Assembly (NCBI RefSeq): GCF_014621695.1
Contig: NZ_CP061281.1
Span: 3,472,001-3,536,000 of the forward strand
Source of the DNA: Streptomyces xanthii
GTDB lineage: Bacteria; Actinomycetota; Actinomycetes; Streptomycetales; Streptomycetaceae
Direction of reading: 5' to 3'
Length of the DNA stretch: 64,000 nucleotides
Below are positions 52,378 through 59,860 of this stretch, one piece after another. Within the stretch, counting starts at the first letter, position 1; each line of letters opens with the position of its first letter. The translations under genes and the position numbers were made by a program. Below the pieces are notes generated by a model, which made no database searches, was not told the origin of the DNA, and saw only the letters and a program-made list of their open reading frames with translations.

Positions 52378-52653
52378 TCAGCCGCCGGCGACGGCGGGAA
52401 TGATCGAGACGCCGGCGCCGTCCGGCGTCGCGGTCTCCAGGCCCTGCTCGAAGCGGACGTCGTCGTCGTTCACGTACACGTTCACGAAACGGCGCAGCTT
52501 GCCCTGGTCGTCGAGCACGCGGGCGGCGATCCCCGTGTGGTTCTTCTCCAGGTCGGCGATGACGTCGGCGAGGGTCGCCCCCTCGGCCGGCACCTCGGCC
52601 TGACCACCGGTGTAGGTGCGGAGAATGGTGGGGATCCGGACGTTGACGCTCAT
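52378..52653 (-). CDS. CysO-like sulfur-carrier protein (MoaD/ThiS family)
   Basis: A 91-residue ubiquitin-fold carrier ending in the essential Gly-Gly (SIIPAVAGG). The sequence, IPTILRTYTGGQAEVPAEGATLADVIADLE and RFVNVYVNDDDVRFEQGLETA, is very close to the remembered M. tuberculosis CysO, which carries thiocarboxylate sulfur for cysteine synthesis with CysM and Mec+. Neither partner is next to it here. It follows thrC with 122 bp between, in which a family-2-like repeat lies, so it may be transcribed with thrC in part. Confidence 0.9.
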   Translation of the reverse strand: MSVNVRIPTILRTYTGGQAEVPAEGATLADVIADLEKNHTGIAARVLDDQGKLRRFVNVYVNDDDVRFEQGLETATPDGAGVSIIPAVAGG

Positions 52654-52674
52654 GGTTTCACCTCTGGCGATCTC

Positions 52675-52746
52675 AGCCCCTGGGGGTCCCCCCGGACGAA
52701 GTCTGGGGGAGATTGAGGAGCGGGGGTCCGGGGGCAGAGCCCCCGG
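52675..52746. repeat. Family-2-like GC-rich repeat between thrC and the cysO-like gene
   Basis: Contains AGCCCCTGGGGGTCC, a GGACGAAGTCTGGGGGAG word and GATTGAGGAGCGGGGGTCCG before AGAGCCCCCGG. The GATTGAGGAGCGGGGG core is shared with 34935-34980. It folds as several nested GC hairpins and could attenuate transcription between the two genes. Confidence 0.7.
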
Positions 52747-52775
52747 TTTCGGGAACGGGCGGGGTCGGGGAAGGA

Positions 52776-54077
52776 CTACTGAGCGAGCCCAGCCTCACGG
52801 AACGCATCCAGGCTCGGCCGAATGGTCGCCGTGGCCTGCGACGTCTCAGCGACAGCATCCAGCGTCTTCAGACCGTCACCCGTGTTCAGCACGACAGTCG
52901 TCAGCGACGGATCGATCAGCCCCGCCTCGATGAGCTTCTTGGTGACACCGAGCGTCACACCGCCGGCGGTCTCCGCGAAGATGCCCTCGGTCCGCGCGAG
53001 CAGCTTGATCGCGTCGACGACCTGCTCGTCGTTCACGTCCTCAACGGCGCCACCGGTGCGGCGCGCGATGTCGAGGACGTACGGGCCGTCGGCCGGGTTG
53101 CCGATCGCGAGCGACTTGGCGATCGTGTTCGGCTTCTGCGGGCGGACGACGTCGTGGCCGCCCTTGTAGGCGACGGAGACCGGCGAGCAGCCCTCGGCCT
53201 GGGCGCCGAAGAGCTTGTACGGCTTGTCCTCGACGAGGCCGAGCTTGATGAGCTCCTGCAGACCCTTGTCGATCTTCGTGAACTGCGAACCGGACGCGAT
53301 CGGGATGACCAGCTGGTCCGGCAGCTGCCAGCCCAGCTGCTCGCAGATCTCGTAGGCGAGCGTCTTGGAGCCCTCGCCGTAGTACGGGCGCAGGTTCACG
53401 TTGACGAAGCCCCAGCCCTCGCCCAGCGGGTCGCCGATGAGCTCGGAGCAGAAGCGGTTCACATCGTCGTAGTTGCCCTCGATGGCGACGAGGTCACCGC
53501 CGTAGACACCGGCCATGACGACCTTGCCCTGCTCCAGGTCGTGCGGGATGAACACGCAGGAGCGGAAGCCGGCGCGGGCGGCGGCGGCACCGACGGCACC
53601 GGCCAGGTTGCCCGTGGAGGAGCAGGAGAGGGTGGTGAAGCCGAAGGCGCGGGCGGCCTCGATGGCCTGGGCGACGACGCGGTCCTTGAAGGAGTGCGTC
53701 GGGTTGCCGGAGTCGTCCTTGACGAACAGCTTGCCCTGCTCGACGCCGAGTTCGCGGGCCAGGTTGTCGGCCTTGACCAGGTGGGTCCAGCCCGGGTTCA
53801 GGTTGGGCTTCTCGGCGACGTCCGCCGGGACCGGCAGGAGCGGGGCGTAGCGCCAGATGTTCGCGGGGCCGGCCTCGATCTGCTTGCGGAGCGCCTCGGG
53901 GTCGCCGACGGGAAGGTCGTACGCGACTTCCAGAGGCCCGAAACACTCGACGCACGCGAAGATCGGACCGAGCTCGAACTTCGCACCGCACTCGCGGCAG
54001 GAGAGACCCGAGGCGGGACCGAGGTCCACGGTCTTCTCGGAGGGGGTGGTTCCGGTGGCGACAGTCTGTACAGCCAT
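52776..54077 (-). CDS. thrC: Threonine synthase
   Basis: Converts O-phospho-homoserine to threonine with pyridoxal phosphate. The 433-residue protein has a short N-terminal zinc-ribbon-like segment (LSCRECGAKF and FACVECFGPLEV), then the PLP fold: NPTHSFKDRVVAQA with the Schiff-base lysine near residue 129, SCSSTGNLAGAVGAAAARAG near 152 and the phosphate-binding SGSQFTKI near 268. A SAM riboswitch occupies the leader, linking its expression to methionine metabolism. The ATG lies 20 bases downstream of the riboswitch. Confidence 0.95.
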   Translation of the reverse strand: MAVQTVATGTTPSEKTVDLGPASGLSCRECGAKFELGPIFACVECFGPLEVAYDLPVGDPEALRKQIEAGPANIWRYAPLLPVPADVAEKPNLNPGWTHLVKADNLARELGVEQGKLFVKDDSGNPTHSFKDRVVAQAIEAARAFGFTTLSCSSTGNLAGAVGAAAARAGFRSCVFIPHDLEQGKVVMAGVYGGDLVAIEGNYDDVNRFCSELIGDPLGEGWGFVNVNLRPYYGEGSKTLAYEICEQLGWQLPDQLVIPIASGSQFTKIDKGLQELIKLGLVEDKPYKLFGAQAEGCSPVSVAYKGGHDVVRPQKPNTIAKSLAIGNPADGPYVLDIARRTGGAVEDVNDEQVVDAIKLLARTEGIFAETAGGVTLGVTKKLIEAGLIDPSLTTVVLNTGDGLKTLDAVAETSQATATIRPSLDAFREAGLAQ

Positions 54078-54097
54078 GAGAGGCGAGGCCCTTTCTC

Positions 54098-54249
54098 CTC
54101 ATCTTCCTCACGACGCATCTCGCCGTGAGACGGATTTGGCACCTTCCCTAGCCGGGAGCCTCGCGGTGGACAGTTGCGGTGTCCTACGAGACCGGCTGGA
54201 GGGTTGCCGGGGCTTCAACGGGCCGTATCCCTCTGCCCCTCTGGATGAG
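54098..54249 (-). promoter_or_regulatory. SAM riboswitch (S-box superfamily) in the thrC leader
   Basis: Read 5' to 3' on the minus strand, the aptamer has a P1 strand CTCATC (54249-54244), then CAGAGGGGCAGAGGGA, GGCCCGTTGAAGCCCCGGCA and AAGGTGCCAAATCC, all in the order and wording of SAM-I/SAM-IV aptamers. A P3 stem pairs AGCCGG with CCGGCT, a P4 stem pairs CTCACG with CGTGAG, and the closing P1 strand is GATGAG (54103-54098). GATGAG directly adjoins GAGAAAGG, the presumed ribosome binding site of thrC, so SAM binding probably changes translation. Whether it is SAM-I or SAM-IV, and on or off, cannot be settled by eye. Confidence 0.9.
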
Positions 54250-54415
54250 CGGTATTCGATTGTTGAACGTGGCCGACGGTGACCCCGGCATGCGGTGGTC
54301 CCCGGCCTTGTTCAAGACTGTAACCGACGGCTTGGGCGCTTGAGATAGTCGTCCGAACCGCGAGATGGATCACAAATCGTCCCGCACCACCACGCGGAGT
54401 GAGGAGCAGCCGACC

Positions 54416-55363
54416 GTGCTGGAAGAGGTAGAGCGCTGGCTGAACGAGCGCTCCTGGTCCGTGGCGGACCGGCCACTGCACCAGCTGATCGCCGCGAAGC
54501 GCGCGTCGGGGCAGACCGTGAGCGTCGTGCTGCCGGCCCTCGACGAGGAGGCGACGGTCGGCCAGATCGTGTCGGTGATCCGGCGCGAACTGATGACGGA
54601 CGCGGTGCCGCTGGTCGACGAGCTGGTGGTCGTGGACTCCGGGTCCACGGACCGGACCTCCGAGGTCGCGGCGGCGGCCGGGGCGCGGGTCGTGCACCGG
54701 GACGCGATCCTGCCGCGGCTCCCGGCCCGGCCCGGCAAGGGCGAGGTGCTGTGGCGCTCGCTCCTCGTGACGTCCGGGGACATCGTCTGCTTCGTGGACG
54801 CGGACCTCAAGGAGTTCTCCGCGGACTTCGTGTCCGGAATCGTCGGGCCGCTGCTCACCGACCCGGACGTGCAGTTCGTGAAGGCGATGTACGACCGGCC
54901 GCTCGGTGACGCCGTCGGGCAGGGCGGGCGGGTGACCGAGCTGGTGGCGCGGCCGCTGCTCAATCTGCACTGGCCGCGACTGGCCGGATTCGTGCAGCCG
55001 CTCGGCGGCGAGTACGCGGCCCGCCGGTCGCTGCTCGAACAGCTCCCGTTCCCGGTCGGGTACGGGGTCGAGCTGGGGCTGCTCGTGGACGCGCTGCACA
55101 CGGTGGGCCTGGGCGCGCTCGCGCAGGTCGACGTGGGGGTCAGGAAGCACCGGCACCAGGACGGGCAGGCGCTCGGACGGATGGCGGCGGCGATCTACCG
55201 CACGGCGCAGCTGCGGCTCGCGCGCGGGCATCTGGTGCGACCGGTGCTGACCCAGTTCGAGCGGGGCGAGAAGGGCTTCGAGCCGCGTACGCACGACGTG
55301 GACACGGAGGAGCGGCCGCCGATGGCCGAGATCGACGAGTACCGCGAGCGCCGGGTGGCGTGA
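54416..55363 (+). CDS. gpgS: Glucosyl-3-phosphoglycerate synthase
   Basis: A GT81 (GT-A fold) glycosyltransferase that makes glucosyl-3-phosphoglycerate, precursor of the compatible solute glucosylglycerate or of methylglucose polysaccharide. The 315-residue protein has SVVLPALDEEATVGQ near residue 35, LVVVDSGSTDRTSEVA near 68, PGKGEVLWRSL near 104, the DxD-type metal motif FVDADLKEF near 125 and LVARPLLNLHWP, LGGEYAARRSLL near 180-210. It matches mycobacterial GpgS closely. GTG 54416 is chosen for the GAGGAG nine bases upstream; ATG 54365 is possible. No gpgP phosphatase is nearby. It is divergent from thrC. Confidence 0.9.
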   Translation: MLEEVERWLNERSWSVADRPLHQLIAAKRASGQTVSVVLPALDEEATVGQIVSVIRRELMTDAVPLVDELVVVDSGSTDRTSEVAAAAGARVVHRDAILPRLPARPGKGEVLWRSLLVTSGDIVCFVDADLKEFSADFVSGIVGPLLTDPDVQFVKAMYDRPLGDAVGQGGRVTELVARPLLNLHWPRLAGFVQPLGGEYAARRSLLEQLPFPVGYGVELGLLVDALHTVGLGALAQVDVGVRKHRHQDGQALGRMAAAIYRTAQLRLARGHLVRPVLTQFERGEKGFEPRTHDVDTEERPPMAEIDEYRERRVA

Positions 55364-55397
55364 GCGCCTTACACGTTTGAGGTGTTTCGGCGGCGGC

Positions 55398-55403
55398 TAG
55401 CTT
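55398..55403 (+). promoter_or_regulatory. Candidate -10 element of otsA
   Basis: TAGCTT lies six bases before the otsA ATG at 55410, the spacing of a leaderless transcript; no ribosome binding site precedes the ATG. A TTGAGG at 55377-55382 is a possible -35, though the 15-bp spacing is short. Confidence 0.5.
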
Positions 55404-55409
55404 GGGCGT

Positions 55410-56795
55410 ATGGCTTCCACTCCTGGTGCTGCTGAGGTTCTTGTCGCGTCCAACCGGGGACCGGTCTCGTACGCCGTCGGGGACGACGGCACGGTCACGG
55501 CCAAGCGGGGCGGGGGCGGGCTCGTGTCCGCGCTGAGCTCCGTCGACGACAAGCTGTGGGTGTGCGCGGCGCTCGGCGACGGGGACCGGGAGGCGGTGCG
55601 GCGCGGGATCACCGAGCCGGGTGTGCGGATGCTCGACATCGACCCGGAGGTGCACGCGTCCGCGTACAACGGGATCGCGAACTCGGTGCTGTGGTTCGTG
55701 CACCACATGCTGTACCAGACCCCGCTGGAGCCGTCGTTCGGACCGGAGTTCCGGCGGCAGTGGGCGGCGTACGAGGAGTACAACCGGGCGTTCGCCCAGG
55801 CGCTCGCGGACGGGGCGGCGCCGGGTGCGACCGTCGTGGTCCAGGACTACCACCTGGCCCTCGTGCCGGGCATGCTCCGCGCGCTCCGTCCCGACCTGCG
55901 CATCGGGCACTTCTCGCACACGCCGTGGGCGCCCGTCGACTACTTCCGGATGCTGCCGGACGACATCGCGGAGCAGCTGCTGCGGGGGATGCTCGGAGCG
56001 GACCGGCTGGGCTTCCTCACCCGGCGCTGGGCGGACGCGTTCACGGAATGCTGCGCGCGGATCGTGGGCGGGCCCGGCGATACGGAGATCGGGGTGCACG
56101 GGCTCGGGGCCGACGCGGAGTTCCTGCGGGAGCGGGCGCACCGGGAGGACGTCGAGGAGCGGCTCGCCGCGCTGCGCGAGCAGGTGGGCGCAGGGCGCAA
56201 GGTCGTGGTGCGGGTGGACCGCACGGAGCTGTCCAAGAACATCGTGCGCGGGCTGCGGGCCTTCGAGCTGCTCCTCGAGACGCGGCCGGAGTGGCGGGAG
56301 CGGGTCGTGCATCTCGCGTTCGCGTATCCGTCGCGGCAGGACCTGGAGGTGTACCAGGAGTACACGGCGGAGGTCTCCTGGGTCGCGGCGTCGATCAACT
56401 CCCGTTTCGGTACGGAGGACTGGACGCCGGTCGTCCTCCACGTGAAGGACGACTTCGCGCGCTCGCTGGCGGCGTACCGGCTGGCGGACGTCGCCCTCGT
56501 GAACCCGATCCGGGACGGCATGAACCTGGTCGCGAAGGAGGTGCCGATCGTCTCCGACGGGGGCGGGTGCGTGCTCGTGCTCTCGCGGGAGGCGGGGGCG
56601 TACGAGGAGCTCGGGGAGGACGCGCTCGGGGTCAATCCCTATGACCTGATCGGGACGGCGGAGGCGTTGGGCGCGGCGCTCGACATGCCGGAGAAGGAGC
56701 GGGTGGCGCGGGGCGAGCGCTTGGCGGCGGCGGGATCCTCGTTGCCGCCCGCCCAATGGTTCCTCGCCCAACTGAAGGCCCTCCACAAGCCCTGA
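55410..56795 (+). CDS. otsA: Trehalose-6-phosphate synthase (GT20), actinobacterial variant
   Basis: Joins a nucleotide-activated glucose to glucose 6-phosphate. The 461-residue GT-B protein has VASNRGPVSY near residue 12, VVQDYHLALVPGMLR near 143, HFSHTPWAPVDYFRML near 170 and the donor-site region NPIRDGMNLVAKE near 370. Where classical OtsA has VDRLDYxKG, this one reads RVDRTELSKNIVRG near 270, the form I recall from Streptomyces OtsA and the related pseudo-glycosyltransferases such as VldE. Nearby otsB supports trehalose synthesis. The gene follows gpgS by 46 bp but seems to have its own leaderless promoter. Confidence 0.9.
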   Translation: MASTPGAAEVLVASNRGPVSYAVGDDGTVTAKRGGGGLVSALSSVDDKLWVCAALGDGDREAVRRGITEPGVRMLDIDPEVHASAYNGIANSVLWFVHHMLYQTPLEPSFGPEFRRQWAAYEEYNRAFAQALADGAAPGATVVVQDYHLALVPGMLRALRPDLRIGHFSHTPWAPVDYFRMLPDDIAEQLLRGMLGADRLGFLTRRWADAFTECCARIVGGPGDTEIGVHGLGADAEFLRERAHREDVEERLAALREQVGAGRKVVVRVDRTELSKNIVRGLRAFELLLETRPEWRERVVHLAFAYPSRQDLEVYQEYTAEVSWVAASINSRFGTEDWTPVVLHVKDDFARSLAAYRLADVALVNPIRDGMNLVAKEVPIVSDGGGCVLVLSREAGAYEELGEDALGVNPYDLIGTAEALGAALDMPEKERVARGERLAAAGSSLPPAQWFLAQLKALHKP

Positions 56796-56857
56796 CCCCG
56801 CCGCCCGGCGCCGCCGCCGTAGGGGCCGAACATCGTCGCCGACCGCGCCACCGTCGT

Positions 56858-57094
56858 GGCCGCTCGCGCAGTTCCCCGCGCCCCTTACGGGGCACGCCTG
56901 CCCCGGGCACGCATCCGGTCTCCCCAGCCTTGGGCAGTCTGCCGCCTGGGGCGGCACGGGTGGGCAAGGCGGCACCCCCGGCGCCGGGTACGCGAATCGT
57001 CAGGCCTCCGCTACGGCGTCCCCGCCATACGGGCCAGGCATCGTCGCCGACCGCGCCGCCATCGTGGCTGATCGCGCAGTTCCCCGCGCCCCTG
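56858..57094 (+). repeat. Two family-1 half-elements in direct orientation
   Basis: GCAGTTCCCCGCGCCCCT occurs at about 56868-56885 and again at about 57076-57093, each preceded by a GGC(C/T)G(C/A)TCGC version of the left arm. Neither has its complementary right arm, so they are truncated copies. The repeated word CATCGTCGCCGACCGCGCC precedes both, showing that a segment of about 200 bp was duplicated. Confidence 0.75.
56927..56976 (-). repeat. 50-bp block, inverted copy of 919-968
   Basis: Exact reverse complement of 919-968. It contains TGCCGCCTGGGGCGGCA, a 7-bp stem with a 3-base loop. It lies between the two family-1 half-elements. Confidence 0.8.
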
Positions 57095-57136
57095 ACGGGG
57101 CACGTGCGCCCCGGTCCCCCGCGCGGCCGGCGGGGC

Positions 57137-57967
57137 TTACGGGGCGCCCAGTTCCGTGGCCAGGGATTTCAGGAGAGTGACCACTCCGGACGGGCCCGGG
57201 ACGGTCAGGTCGGCTCGGCCGGCCAGGTCGGGGACCTCCTCGCTGGCGCTGCAGACCAGGAGGCCCGGGGTTCCGTTCGCGCGGAGTTTCTCGACGGCGG
57301 CGTACGCCGGGAGGTCGCCGAGGTCGTCGCCGGCGTAGAGGACGGACTCGGCGCCCGTCTCGCGGACGTACTCGGTCAGGGCCACGCCCTTGTCGACGCC
57401 GGGGGGACGCAGTTCGAGGACGAGGCGGCCGGGTTCGACGACGAGGCCGTGGCGGGCGGCGAGGGCGGAGAGAGGGGCGCGCAGGGCGTCGAACGCGGCC
57501 TGCGGGTCGGGGGCGCGGCGCGTGTGGACGGCGACGGCGCGGCCCTTCTCCTCCACGTACGTGTCGTGCCAGAGGCCGGCCGTTTCGAGGACCCCGGGCA
57601 GTTCGGAGCGCACCCCGGCGACTCCGGGGTGCGGCGCGGGCGCGTGGACGGTGCCGGTGACGGCGTCCCAGCGCTCGGCGCCGTAGTGGCCGAGGACGAC
57701 GAGGTGTTCGAGCCCGGGCACTCCGGCGAAGCCGCCGTGGCGGACGGCGACGCCGGCGGGGCGTCCGGTGATGACGGCGACGGAGGCGACGCGGGGCGCG
57801 AGGGCGGCGAGCGCGGGGACGGCGTCGGGGTGGGCGCGGGCCTGCTCGGGGTCGGGGACGATCGGGGCGAGGGTTCCGTCGAAGTCGAGGGCGATCACGC
57901 TCCGCTCGGGGCGGGCGAGAAGCGCGGCCAGGCCTTCACGGCCGGCGGCAGTCCGTGGGGCGTCCAT
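57137..57967 (-). CDS. otsB: Trehalose-6-phosphate phosphatase
   Basis: Removes phosphate from trehalose 6-phosphate. The 276-residue HAD-fold enzyme has motif I ALDFDGTLAPIVPDP near residue 26, motif II VAVITGRPAGVA near 64, the substrate strand LGHYGAER near 92, the lysine in GVDKGVALTEYV near 190 and motif IV YAGDDLGDLPAY near 210. Together with otsA, which converges on it, it completes the OtsA-OtsB route. Confidence 0.93.
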   Translation of the reverse strand: MDAPRTAAGREGLAALLARPERSVIALDFDGTLAPIVPDPEQARAHPDAVPALAALAPRVASVAVITGRPAGVAVRHGGFAGVPGLEHLVVLGHYGAERWDAVTGTVHAPAPHPGVAGVRSELPGVLETAGLWHDTYVEEKGRAVAVHTRRAPDPQAAFDALRAPLSALAARHGLVVEPGRLVLELRPPGVDKGVALTEYVRETGAESVLYAGDDLGDLPAYAAVEKLRANGTPGLLVCSASEEVPDLAGRADLTVPGPSGVVTLLKSLATELGAP

Positions 57968-58042
57968 AGGGGCGACCCTAGAGCCGTACGCCCGAGTACC
58001 GCACCCCGGCGATTTCCGGCCGCCGGTCCCGGCCCCGCCCGG

Positions 58043-58285
58043 CTACCGCTCCGCGCGCCGCGATTCCCTGACCCGGCGCAGCCGGTTCACGGTCACGGGG
58101 GCGTGGGCGAGGGCACGCTCGTCGTCGATGAGGGCGTTGAGGAGCTGGTAGTAGCGCACGGGGGCGAGGTCGAGCTCCTCGCGGATGGCCCGCTCCTTGG
58201 CCCCCGGCGACGGCCAGCTCCGCCCCTCGAACGCGAGCAGCGCCTTCTCGCGCTCCCCGAGCCCGGAGGGGAGTATGTCGTCCAT
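58043..58285 (-). CDS. DUF3263 protein
   Basis: An 80-residue protein with GEREKALLAFEGRSWPSPGAKERAIREELDLAPVRYYQLLNALID, the DUF3263 signature and a likely helix-turn-helix (KERAIREELDLAPVRYYQLL). It is conserved throughout Actinobacteria and probably binds DNA, but its role is unknown. ATG 58285 lies seven bases after TAGCGT, so it may be leaderless; that TAG is also the stop codon of the upstream sugar-binding gene. Confidence 0.88.
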   Translation of the reverse strand: MDDILPSGLGEREKALLAFEGRSWPSPGAKERAIREELDLAPVRYYQLLNALIDDERALAHAPVTVNRLRRVRESRRAER

Positions 58286-58295
58286 GCCGCCCACG

Positions 58296-59564
58296 CTACT
58301 CGGCTGATTCCGCGGCCGCCGCCTCGTTCTGGATCCGGCCGAGGACGGACGCGGGGCTTCCGTTGGGGGCGACGGTGGCGCCGATCTGCTTCTTGATCTC
58401 GGCGCTGATCTCGGGCCAGGACGTCTTGTTCGCCGGGTAGTAGGTGGCGCCGGCGAGCTCGTCGATGAAGGGGCTGAGGGCCTTGTCCTGCGGGGCGTCG
58501 CGCATCTCGTCGGAGGCGGAGGCGGTGACGGGGGCGACGGTGTACTCGCGGGAGAAGTCGAGGACGTTCTTCTCGCTGTAGACGAAGTCGAGGAACGCGC
58601 CGACCGCCTTGGCGTGGCCGCCTTCCTTGAAGGCCATCATCCAGTCGGTGACGCCCATGCGGCTCTTGGGGGTGCCGTCGGGGCCGGGCACGGCGACGTC
58701 TCCGTAGGCGACGCCCTTGGCCTTGGCCATGTTCATGAGGGTGGGGTGCCCGGAGAGCATGCCGACCTCGCCGTTGGCGAAGGCCTTGAAGGCGGGGGTG
58801 CGGTTGAGGCGCGCGGGGGCGGTGGGGCCGGTGAGTCCGGCGCCGACGAGGTCGTCCTTGAGCCAGTTCAGGGCGCGGACGTTCTGCGGGGTGTCGATGG
58901 AGTACGAGCCGACGTTGTCGGTGTAGCCGCCGCCGTTGGAGAGCATCCAGATGAGGGTCTCGGCCTGGGCCTCCTCGCCGCCGAGCGGCAGCGCGAAGGG
59001 GTAGGTGACGCCCTGCGCCTTGAGGGCGCGGGCGGCGGTGACCAGCTGGGACCAGGTCTTCGGGGGCTCGATGTCGGCCTGCGCGAAGAGCTTCTTGTTG
59101 TAGAAGAGGCGGCGCGTGGAGGCGGCGAACGGCATGCCGTACTGGGTGCCGCCGACCTCGCCGGCCCGGCTCATCTCGCCGAGGAAGTCGGCCTGGACGG
59201 GCACGGAGAGCAGCTGGGAGACGGGGTAGAGCTGTCCGGCGGCCGCGTAGTCGGCGTAGGCGCCGACCTGGGCCATGTCGGGCGGATCCCCGGCGTCGAC
59301 CATCGCCTTGACCTTGGCGTCGACGTCTTCCCAGGAGTAGACCTCCACGTCGACGCGGACGCCGGGGTGGTCCTTCTCGTACGCGTCGGTCAGCGCGTCC
59401 CAGTACTTCTGCGAGGTGTTGTCCTCGGAGTCGCCGTAGTCGGCGGCGACGAGCTTCAGCGTCACGTCACCGGAGCCTGTGGCTCCGCACCCCGTGAGCA
59501 GCGACGACGTGGCCACGACGGCCAGTGCGGCCGCCGCGGTCAGGGCTGTCCTCCCCTTGCGCAC
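58296..59564 (-). CDS. Extracellular sugar-binding lipoprotein, no adjacent permease
   Basis: A 422-residue class I solute-binding protein of the MalE/NgcE type. The signal peptide (VRKGRTALTAAAALAVVATSSLLTGC) ends in lipobox LTGC. The mature part has DALTDAYEKDHPGVRVDVEVYSWEDVDAKVKAMVDAGDPPDMAQVGAYADYAAAGQLYPV and GMPFAASTRRLFYNKKLF, typical of the family. No permease or ATPase genes adjoin, so it must use membrane proteins encoded elsewhere. A DasR-type site in its promoter and the divergent nagKA genes suggest an amino-sugar or chitin-derived ligand. Confidence 0.9.
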   Translation of the reverse strand: MRKGRTALTAAAALAVVATSSLLTGCGATGSGDVTLKLVAADYGDSEDNTSQKYWDALTDAYEKDHPGVRVDVEVYSWEDVDAKVKAMVDAGDPPDMAQVGAYADYAAAGQLYPVSQLLSVPVQADFLGEMSRAGEVGGTQYGMPFAASTRRLFYNKKLFAQADIEPPKTWSQLVTAARALKAQGVTYPFALPLGGEEAQAETLIWMLSNGGGYTDNVGSYSIDTPQNVRALNWLKDDLVGAGLTGPTAPARLNRTPAFKAFANGEVGMLSGHPTLMNMAKAKGVAYGDVAVPGPDGTPKSRMGVTDWMMAFKEGGHAKAVGAFLDFVYSEKNVLDFSREYTVAPVTASASDEMRDAPQDKALSPFIDELAGATYYPANKTSWPEISAEIKKQIGATVAPNGSPASVLGRIQNEAAAAESAE

Positions 59565-59620
59565 TGCCGGTCCCCCACCCTGGTCGGTCGGCCCCGGGTC
59601 TCTCCCACGGCCCTCGGACA

Positions 59621-59636
59621 GAAGGTCTACACCACA
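59621..59636 (-). promoter_or_regulatory. Candidate DasR (dre) site of the sugar-binding gene
   Basis: Read on the minus strand, TGTGGTGTAGACCTTC has the core GGTGTAGACC, one change from the dre core GGTCTAGACC. It lies about 57 bp upstream of the sugar-binding gene start. Confidence 0.6.
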
Positions 59637-59816
59637 GGCGGGCCGGATCGGAAACGCACGTTCGGGCGTCGGCCACACGGCCGTACGAGGCTACGCCCGA
59701 AAGCGGAGTTCATGATTCCTCAAGTTGTGGTTCTTTCATGGTTGTTGCGGGGGCGGCGCCCCTTTATCGTGATCGCGCTCCGCGACGATCTTGAACCGCC
59801 GCCGAGTGGTCGCCCT

Positions 59817-59832
59817 AGTGGACTAGACCTCT
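59817..59832 (+). promoter_or_regulatory. DasR (dre) site of the nagK-nagA operon
   Basis: AGTGGACTAGACCTCT matches the remembered dre consensus AGTGGTCTAGACCACT at 14 of 16 positions. It lies just upstream of nagK. DasR represses GlcNAc genes until glucosamine 6-phosphate or GlcNAc 6-phosphate binds it. Confidence 0.8.
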
Positions 59833-59860
59833 TATGGGTGGACGCGCGACACTGTTCCCC

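Larger units (their letters stand above)
56796..57136. other. Intergenic region between convergent otsA and otsB, repeat-filled
   Basis: This 341-bp gap contains two same-orientation half-elements of family 1 (56858-56886 and 57066-57094) and the 50-bp block matching 919-968. No gene is visible. Confidence 0.7.
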
